From an uncultured Verrucomicrobiota bacterium (GTDB lineage Bacteria > Verrucomicrobiota > Verrucomicrobiia > Verrucomicrobiales > DEV007), in the NCBI GenBank assembly GCA_902510815.1, contig CABXDI010000006.1, positions 1 to 55,593 of the forward strand: DNA of 55,593 nucleotides, given 5' to 3'. Of the stretch, positions 26,462 to 34,939 are shown piece by piece. The notes under the pieces are model-generated. The model was not told the origin of the DNA, ran no database searches, and saw only the letters and a list, made by a program, of their open reading frames with translations. Position numbers and translations under genes: made by a program. Each line of letters begins with the position of its first letter. Positions within the stretch are counted from its first letter, which is position 1.

Positions 26462-27841
26462 TTAATCATTCTCAATATTTAAGGATTTTATAACAGGTAT
26501 CGACTGCTCTTCTGAGGTTCTATCAATAGACAATAATCTGCCAAGGTGTTCTTCAAAATTGGGGTAAGATACAGCAATACAGTCAGAATTTTGTATTGTC
26601 GTTTCACCTTCAGCAAAAAGACCAGCAATAGCAAACGCCATTGCAATCCTATGATCTCCATGACTGTCAATTTCAGTACCATTTAGCGGCCTCCCTCCAT
26701 CAATTACCATGCCATCACTAGTTTCCTCAACAAATGCACCCATTCGCTTTAGGTTTTCTGCAACAGCGGCAATCCTATCGCTTTCTTTAACTCTTAGCTC
26801 AGAGGCATCCCTAATAACAGTTCTTCCTTCGGCTAACGCCCCGGCAACCGCTATAATTGGTATCTCGTCAATTACGTTCGGTACAATATCACCACCTATC
26901 TCAACACCTTTCAATCCACCCCCTTCAACTGAAACATTTCCAATCTCTTCACTTCCTCCAGTAGTGTCAATGGATTCAGAAACATATACTCCCATCCTAG
27001 TAAGAATTTTCAATATTCCATTCCTAGTAGGATTTAACCCTACATTTTTAACAGTTAATTTAGCACCAGGAAAAGCTGAAGCACAAACCATCCAAAATGC
27101 TGCACTTGATATATCGCCAGGAATAGTAATATCACGAGATTCAAGAACCTGACCTCCATCAATACTAATTTCATTATTAGATAAACGAGAAGTTTTAACC
27201 TGAAAAAAATCTAACATTTTTTCAGTATGGTCACGCGTCGGTGACGGCTCAATTATTGTAGTTTTCCCTTCAGCATACAAACCCGCAAGCAATATAGCAC
27301 TTTTAACTTGAGCGCTTGCAACAGGCAGATCATATCTAATCGGTCCGATGTCTGAACAATTAACCTCCAAAGGAGCACTAAAATTATCTCCCATTGCACT
27401 AATATCAGAACCCATTAATTCAAGAGGCTTAATAATCCTTCTCATAGGGCGTTTTGATAACGACTCATCTCCGATAAGGCGCGATGAAAATTTTTGACCT
27501 GATAAAATTCCTGATAGAAGCCTCATTGTGGTTCCTGAATTACCGCAATCAATATCAACGTCTGGTTTATTAAGTTGAGTTCCACGACCATGAACAAGTA
27601 ACTTACTAGGCCCGTATTTATTCTCCTCTAATACATCAACTTGAACACCAAGATTTCTCATTGCTCCAACAGTTGACAAACAATCCTGACTAGGAAGAAA
27701 TCCATCAACTTGACATTTACCATTTGAAATAGCGGCAAACATAATTGCGCGATGGGAAATGCTCTTATCTCCAGGAACAGCTATTTCTCCTCCAAAATTT
27801 TTGGCTTTTCTTACTCGAAGTACATTCTTCTTGCCATTCAT
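26462..27841 (-). CDS. aroA: 3-phosphoshikimate 1-carboxyvinyltransferase (EPSP synthase)
   Basis: A 459-residue EPSP synthase. VPGDKSISHRA at 22-32 binds shikimate-3-phosphate, DCGNSGTTMRLLSG contains the key segment, and ELRVKESDRI and SHGDHRIAMA mark the C-terminal half. It joins shikimate-3-phosphate and phosphoenolpyruvate in the sixth step of aromatic amino acid synthesis. The C-terminus has about 20 extra residues (SEEQSIPVIKSLNIEND) beyond the usual end. It sits 26 bases after tyrA, giving two aromatic pathway genes in a row. Confidence 0.96.
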   Translation of the reverse strand: MNGKKNVLRVRKAKNFGGEIAVPGDKSISHRAIMFAAISNGKCQVDGFLPSQDCLSTVGAMRNLGVQVDVLEENKYGPSKLLVHGRGTQLNKPDVDIDCGNSGTTMRLLSGILSGQKFSSRLIGDESLSKRPMRRIIKPLELMGSDISAMGDNFSAPLEVNCSDIGPIRYDLPVASAQVKSAILLAGLYAEGKTTIIEPSPTRDHTEKMLDFFQVKTSRLSNNEISIDGGQVLESRDITIPGDISSAAFWMVCASAFPGAKLTVKNVGLNPTRNGILKILTRMGVYVSESIDTTGGSEEIGNVSVEGGGLKGVEIGGDIVPNVIDEIPIIAVAGALAEGRTVIRDASELRVKESDRIAAVAENLKRMGAFVEETSDGMVIDGGRPLNGTEIDSHGDHRIAMAFAIAGLFAEGETTIQNSDCIAVSYPNFEEHLGRLLSIDRTSEEQSIPVIKSLNIEND

Positions 27842-27866
27842 TGTATAGAAATTTTATTTAGTTAGA

Positions 27867-28730
27867 TTAATCTGAAGGAAAACACTTGAGCCTATTTTGT
27901 CGGCCGCTAACTAGGAAATCTAATAATTCTTCCTGCTTTCCATCCTTTAAGTTTTTCAGTAAATCATTAATCAAATCAACGTGCTCCTCTAAAGCTCTTT
28001 CAACGCATTCCTTATTTTGAAACAAAATCTCGACCCACATATTTGGTGAACCTAGTGCAATCCTAGTCATCCCTTTAATTCCAGGACCAGCTAATTGAGC
28101 TTCACCGTTTTGATCTTCAAGTGAATTACAACTTAGAGCTGATGCAATTATATGAGGCAAATGACTAACCTTTGCCACCATTTCGTCATGCAATCTAGGT
28201 TCCACTACCAAACACTTACATCCAAGTGATTCCCAAAAATCTGTAACCAAAATTTCTGCATCCTTACTGGAGGTCTTACCTGGAGTAATAGCACAAACTG
28301 CACCTAAAAATAAATCAGCCCTCGCGTTAGTAAAACCACTGACTTCAGCCCCTGCCATAGGATGAGCTCCAACATATTTTAAATCGCCCCTATCTGCCTT
28401 CAATATTGCTTCATCAATCAAATTTACAACGCTTGACTTAACGCTACATAAATCAGTAATTACAGCCCCTCTTTTGGCCAGAGGCAAAATTTGATAAAGG
28501 ATTTTTTCTACTGCTCCAACCGGTGTTGCAAAAACTATAAGATCTGATTTTCGTATAATTTCATTCAGGTCTCCACTAACAACGTTAGCGATATTTAATT
28601 CTCTCAGCTCTTCTATCGCTTCAGGTCTACGAGCCCATAAAGCAATATTCTCCACATTGGGTAAATCCTTACACGCAAGTGCAACTGATCCTCCCAGTAA
28701 ACCTGGGCCAATAATTGAAACGTTAATCAC
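27867..28730 (-). CDS. tyrA: Prephenate/arogenate dehydrogenase
   Basis: A 287-residue NAD(P)-dependent dehydrogenase with the nucleotide loop GPGLLGGS at 8-15 and the substrate region GAHPMAGAEVSGF with the catalytic His. VAKVSHLPHIIASALS lies in the helical C-terminal domain, as in TyrA. It converts prephenate or arogenate on the way to tyrosine. No ACT domain or chorismate mutase domain is attached, so feedback inhibition by tyrosine would act through the catalytic domain or not at all. First gene of the tyrA-aroA-cmk-plsC unit. NAD versus NADP and prephenate versus arogenate cannot be set with certainty from the sequence. Confidence 0.92.
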   Translation of the reverse strand: MINVSIIGPGLLGGSVALACKDLPNVENIALWARRPEAIEELRELNIANVVSGDLNEIIRKSDLIVFATPVGAVEKILYQILPLAKRGAVITDLCSVKSSVVNLIDEAILKADRGDLKYVGAHPMAGAEVSGFTNARADLFLGAVCAITPGKTSSKDAEILVTDFWESLGCKCLVVEPRLHDEMVAKVSHLPHIIASALSCNSLEDQNGEAQLAGPGIKGMTRIALGSPNMWVEILFQNKECVERALEEHVDLINDLLKNLKDGKQEELLDFLVSGRQNRLKCFPSD

Positions 28731-28788
28731 AGATTCGGATTTATCCTGACCCTATTAATCAGTAAAAATTCAATCTCACAAAAATAGA

Positions 28789-29325
28789 TCAAGGAACCCT
28801 GAAAATCATTTTTGTATAAGGGCACCGGACCTCTGTTCCTGGGGGAAATCCAGTCACATCGACTTCTCGACCGTTAGCAAATGGGCTGTAAACATGTCCT
28901 ATTTTACCTGGCACTGGATTGGCATAAGGCTTATTTCCAGCAGGTTTTTTTGGAGTTTCTGAAACAGGCTCTTTGGTAGGCTCATTATTAGCGGTTCCAT
29001 TATTTGATGCTGCAACATTACCACCTGCAGGATACTTCGGCTTACCTGAATCAGAATTTCCCGTTTCACTATTTGTGTTCGGATTAGAAGGATCTAAAAA
29101 AACAGTTCCATTTCCACCCTGATTAACAATTTGATTTGTGTTTTTTTGGACCTGATCTGCACCAAGGTAACCATATCTAGACCCTCCAGCCACACCATTG
29201 GGGCCATCCTCTAATCTAAAAGCATTTGGATTTGTACTAGTTTCTTGAGTGCACCCAATAAAAACCACTGATCCTAGGCATGCTAATGTGAATGACTGCA
29301 AGTTCGTTTTCTTCATATCTATCAA
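28789..29325 (-). CDS. Putative lipoprotein, unknown function
   Basis: A 178-residue protein with a lipoprotein signal ending VVFIGC (Cys about 25). The middle is low-complexity, rich in Asn, Gly, Pro and Thr (TKEPVSETPKKPAGNKPY), and the C-terminal 35 residues look like a conserved module with GREVDVTGFPPGTEVRCPY and a terminal IFRVP. The CPYT near the end leaves one Cys available. I recognise no family by name. The start at 29325 (MIDMKK) could instead be 29316 (MKKTN), which fits lipoprotein signals better. Stand-alone on the minus strand, divergent from the retropepsin gene. Confidence 0.72.
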   Translation of the reverse strand: MIDMKKTNLQSFTLACLGSVVFIGCTQETSTNPNAFRLEDGPNGVAGGSRYGYLGADQVQKNTNQIVNQGGNGTVFLDPSNPNTNSETGNSDSGKPKYPAGGNVAASNNGTANNEPTKEPVSETPKKPAGNKPYANPVPGKIGHVYSPFANGREVDVTGFPPGTEVRCPYTKMIFRVP

Positions 29326-29616
29326 TTTTATTATTATAGTATAATTTGTTTTATCTGCATGGCAAAGAAATGATCAAATGATAAAATTTTGATCCAATCA
29401 CTATCATATACGCTATAAAAATAATCTAACTTTCAAAGAAAACCCTAATATCATCTATTTACATTAAATACATCAAAGAAAGCGTATATTACTGGAATTC
29501 AGTGATTTATTCTATAAAATACAATTTAAAACACCACCTTCAATCCCACTATATCTGATAGATATTTTCGCATTTTTGCCTGACCTATACGAATTTGTAA
29601 TTTATAAGTATAAAAA
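29326..29616. other. Divergent AT-rich spacer, nothing identifiable
   Basis: A 291-base stretch between the divergent lipoprotein and retropepsin genes. It should contain both promoters. I see no hairpin, RNA gene or strong dyad; ATGATAAAATTTTGATCC near 29378-29395 is only a weak symmetric AT patch. Confidence 0.6.
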
Positions 29617-31008
29617 ATGAAAACCAGAAATCTTAGTCAATTTACACTTTTGCTAACTTTTATAATTTTATTTGAAAGTAGTTTCGGTCAACTCATACCA
29701 AGAACAACAGACAAACCCGAATATCGCGACTTCACGAGTTCAGGAGGAAAAACCATTAAAGCCTTATTGATCGATAAGACTGAAGATACATTAACATTAA
29801 AATTGCCTAATGGCAAAACCGCTACACTATCCTACGAAAAACTTAGTAAAGAAGATCAAGAATACGTTAAGGAATGGGATAAAGAAAAGGCACTATTCTT
29901 AACTCAATGTAAAACATTAACAATTCGAGAGCTTCTCGAAATACGCGGATACGAAAGTTTTCAGTTTGTTATCAAGGGAAACCATATTTTTGTTGAAGGT
30001 GAACTCAATGGCAACAAATCACAATTCATGATTGATACAGGGGCTGGATCAACCGTTCTTCATATTGAAGCAGCTAAAGCAAAAGGCTGTAAAGTGGGCC
30101 CATTAGATCAGAAAATTTTTGGAATCGGAGGTGAAGCGCCCGCAGCATTGACTGAAGTTCCTGAAATTAGACTTGGGCAAGCATTTATTAAGGATCAAGT
30201 CCTCTTATCCGCAGATATGTTCAAGGATATCCCAGGAGCTCGTAAAGAGTATGATGCTATCCTCGGTGCAGAATTTATGAGTAAAATGCGAGCAGTAATT
30301 TCGTACAAAGAGGGGCGGATATTCTTTCGCCCAGATCTTATTGAAAATGATGACGAAATAGAGGTTCCAGATGTCCCAGAGTACCGCTTCTTTAAAACTA
30401 AAGATCGTAAGACTTATAAAGGAAAAATTTCGAAGAAAAATGCCACATCTATAGAATTAGATATTGAAGATCAAAAAAAGAATCTCACCCTACCTCTTGG
30501 CAGGCTAACAGACGAAGATCAAAAATATGTTACTGATTGGAGCCCTCAGCGTGAGATATTTCTAAGACAATGCAGGGGGCTCACGGTAAAAGATATTCTA
30601 GAGTTAAGAAAATATCAGAGTTTCGAATACAAAAGATTGGGAAATCATATTTTCGTTGACGGAACACTTAATAAAAAAGACACCCGATTCATGATTGACA
30701 CAGGAGCTGGGTCATCAGTGCTAGATGCTAAATGGGCCAAGGATACCGGTTGCCAAGTCGGACCTATGGATCAGGTTGTTTATGGAATAGGAGGCAAAGC
30801 CCCAGCTGCAATCACTCAAGTTCCAAGCCTTACAATGGGTAAAGCTAAATTTGAAAACCGCCAATTATTATCTGTCGATCTGTTCAAACAATTAGGTGGT
30901 GGTGGCGGCGCCAGAGCTTATGGAGCCATCTTTGGTGCAGACTTCATGCGCGAAACTGATGCGGTTATTACATACAGAGAAAAAAAGGTATTTCTACAAC
31001 CCGATTGA
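29617..31008 (+). CDS. Secreted double SHD1-retropepsin protein
   Basis: A 463-residue exported protein (signal peptide about 1-24) made of one unit duplicated. Each unit has an SHD1-like beta domain (YRDFTSSGGKTIKALLID to LSKEDQEYV at about 36-84; YRFFKTKDRKTYKGKI to LTDEDQKYV at about 256-305), then a retropepsin-like aspartic protease domain with FMIDTGAGS. Catalytic Asp140 and Asp361 are 221 residues apart, and both copies also share FGIGGEAPAA / YGIGGKAPAA flap-like segments. Classic retropepsins need two identical chains; here one chain supplies both Asp, like pepsin. The natural substrate and protease activity are untested. It ends one base before the convergent SHD1 gene. Confidence 0.85.
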   Translation: MKTRNLSQFTLLLTFIILFESSFGQLIPRTTDKPEYRDFTSSGGKTIKALLIDKTEDTLTLKLPNGKTATLSYEKLSKEDQEYVKEWDKEKALFLTQCKTLTIRELLEIRGYESFQFVIKGNHIFVEGELNGNKSQFMIDTGAGSTVLHIEAAKAKGCKVGPLDQKIFGIGGEAPAALTEVPEIRLGQAFIKDQVLLSADMFKDIPGARKEYDAILGAEFMSKMRAVISYKEGRIFFRPDLIENDDEIEVPDVPEYRFFKTKDRKTYKGKISKKNATSIELDIEDQKKNLTLPLGRLTDEDQKYVTDWSPQREIFLRQCRGLTVKDILELRKYQSFEYKRLGNHIFVDGTLNKKDTRFMIDTGAGSSVLDAKWAKDTGCQVGPMDQVVYGIGGKAPAAITQVPSLTMGKAKFENRQLLSVDLFKQLGGGGGARAYGAIFGADFMRETDAVITYREKKVFLQPD

Positions 31009-32287
31009 TTATTTAAAGGCTGTGGATTTTAAATAAGCAATCCAATCATCTTCAAACTCTTTAACAGTCTCAAAACCAAATAATTTTGCCATTTCCTCAG
31101 GTACAGGAATAGACCTGCTAGTATCAACTCTTTCCATAACCTTGGAAAATTTAGATATCCTATCTGGTGTGCTTTGCATATATCTAGCAAAACCATACAT
31201 TAATACAGTCAATTCTGGGGTTAGCTCTGAAGCACGATTAACTCGATATAAACCAGCTAAACTAGGTAAAACTTTCTCCTTCTTAACAAGATCCCTGAGT
31301 GTTCTAGCCCACTTTTTCCCATCATCAAATCCACCCGATTTCACAACTTCGTCAGATTCATAAGTATTGGCATCAAGCAAACTAGTAACTGTCTCATCGG
31401 TAAGCTGAATTTCTTTATAATACCCATGACCTGTTGATATCGCATAATACCCATCAGAACCTGCGCCCCCCCCCTGCTCCACCCATCTGAACATTTAAAA
31501 CATCTTGGGCAATGCAATGAGCAGGAAAAGGATTCCATACACCTCTTTGGAAATTTGATTTTCCATCTGCCCTAAATGCTCTTGCACCTCGCATCACATC
31601 ATACTTATCACACGTATCGTTATCTAAAGATAATCCTGCTCCAGATGACATTGGCCATGTCCTTGCAGAATTTGATGCTTCTTGAGCTCTTCCTGAATTT
31701 GCTAATTGGTCGACATAATATTTACCAAGTATATCATAGTCAGTTTTTTCTCCACACAGAAAGATAGCTTTCTTCTCATCACCCCACTTCTCTGCAAAAC
31801 CTGGATGTTGGAAATTCATACCATACCATAACCTCTCAGCTAACTCAGCAGTATCCTTACCTCTAACCTTTCCACTAGACATTACTAAAAAATGCTCAGA
31901 CTCGACAATATCGAATTGAAGCGAATACCCATCCGGAAGCTCAAACTTATCATCCCTTTTTATTAAAGTTTTAGAATTAAACTTCATTTCCTTCTCAGGA
32001 ACAGTTATCTTTGCCTTGGGGTCGATCGGTATTTTTTCTGCCCCACCATATTCCTCCAAGAACTTTTGATCACCAACACTTAATGTTTTCCTTGGAATTC
32101 GAGAATCTCGTCCATTTTCCAATCGCAATAAAACATAGTCACCGTCAACAGCAACCAGTTGCGCTTTAATTTGCTGCCCTTTTAAATTCGTCCATGTCCT
32201 CATCTCAGCTGAATGCGACAACCCCAACGAAAAAAGAAACAACATTATTGTTAAAAATATAAATTTGATGTTTTTATAAAATTTCAC
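31009..32287 (-). pseudogene. SHD1-domain secreted protein, frameshifted at a G9 tract
   Basis: Two overlapping frames join into one gene. The upstream part (32287 to 31454) has a signal peptide (FLTIMLFLFSLGLSHS), an SHD1-like domain (MRTWTNLKGQQIKAQLV to LSVGDQKFLEEY), then LQFDIVESEHFLVMSSGK, typical of DUF1570-like exported proteins. It runs out in GGAGGGRRF after nine G. With eight G it continues as GGAGGGAGSDGYYAIS into the downstream frame ending at 31009 (WIAYLKSTAFK). The whole would be about 425 residues. The helix expected to hold HExxH reads AHCIAQDVLN, so a metalloprotease site seems lost. Whether the break is phase variation, slippage-tolerant expression, a true null or a read error cannot be told. 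The same SHD1 domain type is in the convergent neighbour. Confidence 0.75.
31466..31474 (-). repeat. Homopolymer G9 tract at frameshift (C9 on plus strand)
   Basis: Nine C on the plus strand interrupt the coding frame on the minus strand. Deletion of one base joins the two halves exactly. It is the second nine-base poly-G tract in an AT-rich window, and both lie in genes for exported proteins. Confidence 0.88.
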
Positions 32288-32402
32288 ATTATAACTTTAA
32301 ACATTAAGAAATATTTTTGCCAATAAAATCAGTAAAGATTCACTTCATTAAAAGAACTTGTTTAGGCAATGAATAATGATCCATTAGCTTAATAAATATC
32401 CA

Positions 32403-33416
32403 GTGAAAAGGTTTAAAGAACTAAGCATTAGAATTAAGTCATTTATTGATGATGAATCTAATGGCGATTTTAATGACTTAATTTTGGAAACACACTCATT
32501 CCAAAAAAGTAATTGCCAGTTAATAAATAATTATGCCAACCAGTATTGCCAATACCCTAAAAAATGGCAGGAAGTAGCCCCCATTCCTACGGAGGCATTT
32601 AAAAATATAGAAAAAATTATAAGTTTTCCAGAGGAACATATTAGCAAAACTTTCTTAACCAGCGGAACAACTAAAACAACGCGAGGTAAGCACCATTTCA
32701 TGGACACGTCTATCTATGAAAAATCAATTCTTACCAGTTGGCAAAATTTAAAACTGCCCGACTTGCCTGTCATAAGTTTATCTCAAAGCCCAACAATAAA
32801 CTCCGAGTCCAGTTTAATACACATGTTAGGTGTGCTTGAAGCAAAATTTTTAATCGGCTCGTCAGGTGAAATAGATTCAATGAAAATTAACTCTTTTTTA
32901 CAAAACAGCAGAAGACCTTTTATCCTTGCTGGAACAGCATTAGCATTTTTACACCTAATTAAAGACCCATTAGGAATAAAATTAAAATTGCCTCAAGGAA
33001 GTTGGGTAATGGAAACGGGAGGATACAAAGGCACTAACACTAAGATCACAAAAAAAGATTTCTATTCAATGATTAGTAATAACTTCCATTTACCAATGGA
33101 GAGGATAATCAATGAATACAGTATGACTGAACTTAGTTCACAATTTTACAGTAAAGGGGTCGACTCGACTCACAAATCACCTCACTGGTTAAAAACAAGA
33201 ATTGTTAAGCCGGGTACAAAAATTGAAGTTGAAGATGGAGAAAAGGGTGTTCTTTCGATTTACGATTTAGCAAATCTTGGATCATCCATTTCAATAATGA
33301 CCGGAGATATAGCGATAAAGCGTAAAAGTAATTTTGAACTTGTTGGTAGAAATGAAAACCTTGAACCTCGAGGTTGCTCGCGGGCTACTGAAGAAATACT
33401 ATCAAGCCACAACTGA
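32403..33416 (+). CDS. LuxE-like acyl-protein synthetase
   Basis: A 337-residue ANL-superfamily protein close to LuxE. The adenylation loop reads TFLTSGTTKTTRGKH (about 83-97), with ETGGYKGTNTKI (about 204-215), NEYSMTELSSQFY (about 238-250) and DLANLGSSISIMTGD near the end. Cys325 in PRGCSR near the C-terminus matches the position of the acylated Cys in LuxE. In luminous bacteria LuxE activates a fatty acid with ATP and passes it, via Cys, to the reductase LuxC to give an aldehyde. The next gene is LuxC-like and overlaps by one base. The start is GTG. No luxA, luxB or luxD is in the window, so another use of the aldehyde is likely. Confidence 0.82.
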   Translation: MKRFKELSIRIKSFIDDESNGDFNDLILETHSFQKSNCQLINNYANQYCQYPKKWQEVAPIPTEAFKNIEKIISFPEEHISKTFLTSGTTKTTRGKHHFMDTSIYEKSILTSWQNLKLPDLPVISLSQSPTINSESSLIHMLGVLEAKFLIGSSGEIDSMKINSFLQNSRRPFILAGTALAFLHLIKDPLGIKLKLPQGSWVMETGGYKGTNTKITKKDFYSMISNNFHLPMERIINEYSMTELSSQFYSKGVDSTHKSPHWLKTRIVKPGTKIEVEDGEKGVLSIYDLANLGSSISIMTGDIAIKRKSNFELVGRNENLEPRGCSRATEEILSSHN

Positions 33417-34471
33417 TGAAAACCAGAGAAAGAGCAAAGGCCTTAAGTTCAGTTACAGAGTTTTCTTTTGAAGATTTAATTGGATTAGTTAATAAAGAGT
33501 TTGGAAACCCTAATTCTCTTGATGAGTTCGTCGAATATGGTGATATTTTCGTTAAAGCCAAGCCAGTATCCCCAATCCTTCATATATTAGCAGGAAACAC
33601 CCCAGAGGCAGCTATTCAAAGCCTTACAAGAGGCCTACTAATTGGGGCTTACAATCAAGTCAAGCTGCCCAAACAAGGCATTAAAGACTTTGATAATTTT
33701 ATAAAAAATTTACCATCTGAACTTATTTCTTTGGTCGAAACAACATCAAATAGAAAAGTTGCCGATGATTGGATTAACTCTGCATCTGCAGTTATTGCTT
33801 TTGGATCTGATGAAACATTAATGCAAATTGCAGAAAAAATTCATCCTTTACAAATTTTTATTCCTCACAATCACAAGATAAGCCTTGCTGTAATTGATTC
33901 GGATGAAAATCTAGATGCAGCTCAACTTGCTGCTATTGATATATATTCACATGATCAAAGAGGGTGCCTTTCTCCGCACGATATTTACGTATGCCCTAAA
34001 ATTAAACCTAGATCTTTTGCTTCAAGGCTAGCTAATGAACTTAATCTTCTTAACAAAAAAAAACCTCCCGAAAAAAGAACAACTGAAGAATCAGCAGCTA
34101 TCGATCACCTCAGACGAAGTTACGAATTCAGGGCCTGTAATGATACAAGCGTTCAAATTTGGAAAAGTGAAAATAATCTAGATTGGACGGTTGTTTATGA
34201 AGATGAGATACAATTTGCACAGTCACCCCTTGGCCAATTCGTATTCGTCAAACCCCTTCCAAAAGACCTCACAAAAGCTGTAAGTATTATTGGTGAAAGT
34301 ATTAGCACTATTGCCCTGCACCCTTTCAAACTTGAGAGGGCAGAATCCTTAATTTTAGCTGGAGGCAATAGGGTGTGCCCACTCGGCACCAGTCAGAAAC
34401 CCTCAACTTACTGGCATCACGACGGATACCAATCATTAGCTCCACTTGTTAGATGGGTTAATGCTGGCTAA
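33416..34471 (+). CDS. LuxC-like acyl-CoA / acyl-protein reductase
   Basis: A 351-residue member of the LuxC family of aldehyde-dehydrogenase-fold reductases, shorter than the usual 450-480 residue LuxC. It has VSPILHILAGNTPEAAIQS at 51-69 and the catalytic Cys184 in DQRGCLSPHDIYV. It reduces a thioester or acyl-adenylate-derived acyl group to aldehyde with NADPH. The TGATG overlap with the LuxE-like gene indicates translational coupling and a joint complex. The LuxE-LuxC order is opposite to lux operons (luxCDABE). The aldehyde might go to membrane or pigment chemistry; nothing adjacent shows which. IF-1 follows 11 bases later. Confidence 0.83.
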   Translation: MKTRERAKALSSVTEFSFEDLIGLVNKEFGNPNSLDEFVEYGDIFVKAKPVSPILHILAGNTPEAAIQSLTRGLLIGAYNQVKLPKQGIKDFDNFIKNLPSELISLVETTSNRKVADDWINSASAVIAFGSDETLMQIAEKIHPLQIFIPHNHKISLAVIDSDENLDAAQLAAIDIYSHDQRGCLSPHDIYVCPKIKPRSFASRLANELNLLNKKKPPEKRTTEESAAIDHLRRSYEFRACNDTSVQIWKSENNLDWTVVYEDEIQFAQSPLGQFVFVKPLPKDLTKAVSIIGESISTIALHPFKLERAESLILAGGNRVCPLGTSQKPSTYWHHDGYQSLAPLVRWVNAG

Positions 34472-34482
34472 TAATTATTAAA

Positions 34483-34710
34483 ATGAGTGAAGTCGAAAAT
34501 CCTGAAATCTTTGGATCTGCCAAAATAATTGAAAAATTGGAAAGCCGGCTTTTTAAAGCCTCCCTTCCTAACGGCAAGATTATTCACGCTCATTTCTCAA
34601 AATCTGATACTGAAAACATTCATTTGGAGGTAGGCGACCTAATTAAAGTGAAAATGAACCCTTATGATTTTTCAAGAGCACGAATAGTCACTAAACTGAA
34701 ATTGGACTGA
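34483..34710 (+). CDS. infA: Divergent translation initiation factor IF-1 / S1-like protein
   Basis: A 75-residue OB-fold protein matching IF-1 in length and order: LFKASLPNGKIIHAHFSK, then VGDLIKVKMNPYDFSRARIV at the end. IF-1 binds the ribosomal A site during initiation. The usual basic loop SGKMRKNYIRI is replaced by SKSDTENIHLEV, so residues that contact 16S rRNA are changed; the protein may be the sole but divergent IF-1 or a paralogue. It lies 11 bases after the LuxC-like gene, an unusual place for infA, which is normally near ribosomal protein genes. Confidence 0.75.
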   Translation: MSEVENPEIFGSAKIIEKLESRLFKASLPNGKIIHAHFSKSDTENIHLEVGDLIKVKMNPYDFSRARIVTKLKLD

Positions 34711-34939
34711 TTTTACTATTATTTTCGTAACTGAGGGCGCTGATAGCATTTATTTTCATTGATCTAAGAAAACCAGATTACAGAAATTATTAATATTTAT
34801 GGTTAATTTGTGATAATTAAATAGCTCGATCACTCCATATGTCCTTCAATATGAACTGAATTTAAATATTATTAGACTAATAATTCGAAGAAACTGGACT
34901 GCTCCACATCAGAGTGTAAACTGAGCGCTTTTTATTTCC
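34711..34939. other. AT-rich spacer before pilT genes, nothing identifiable
   Basis: A 229-base gap between infA and the first PilT-type gene. It probably carries the promoter for the pilT pair. I see no riboswitch, RNA gene or clear dyad. Confidence 0.55.

Noticed and set aside
32403-34471. Bioluminescence operon
   Set aside because: No luxA, luxB or luxD nearby, and the order and length differ from lux genes.
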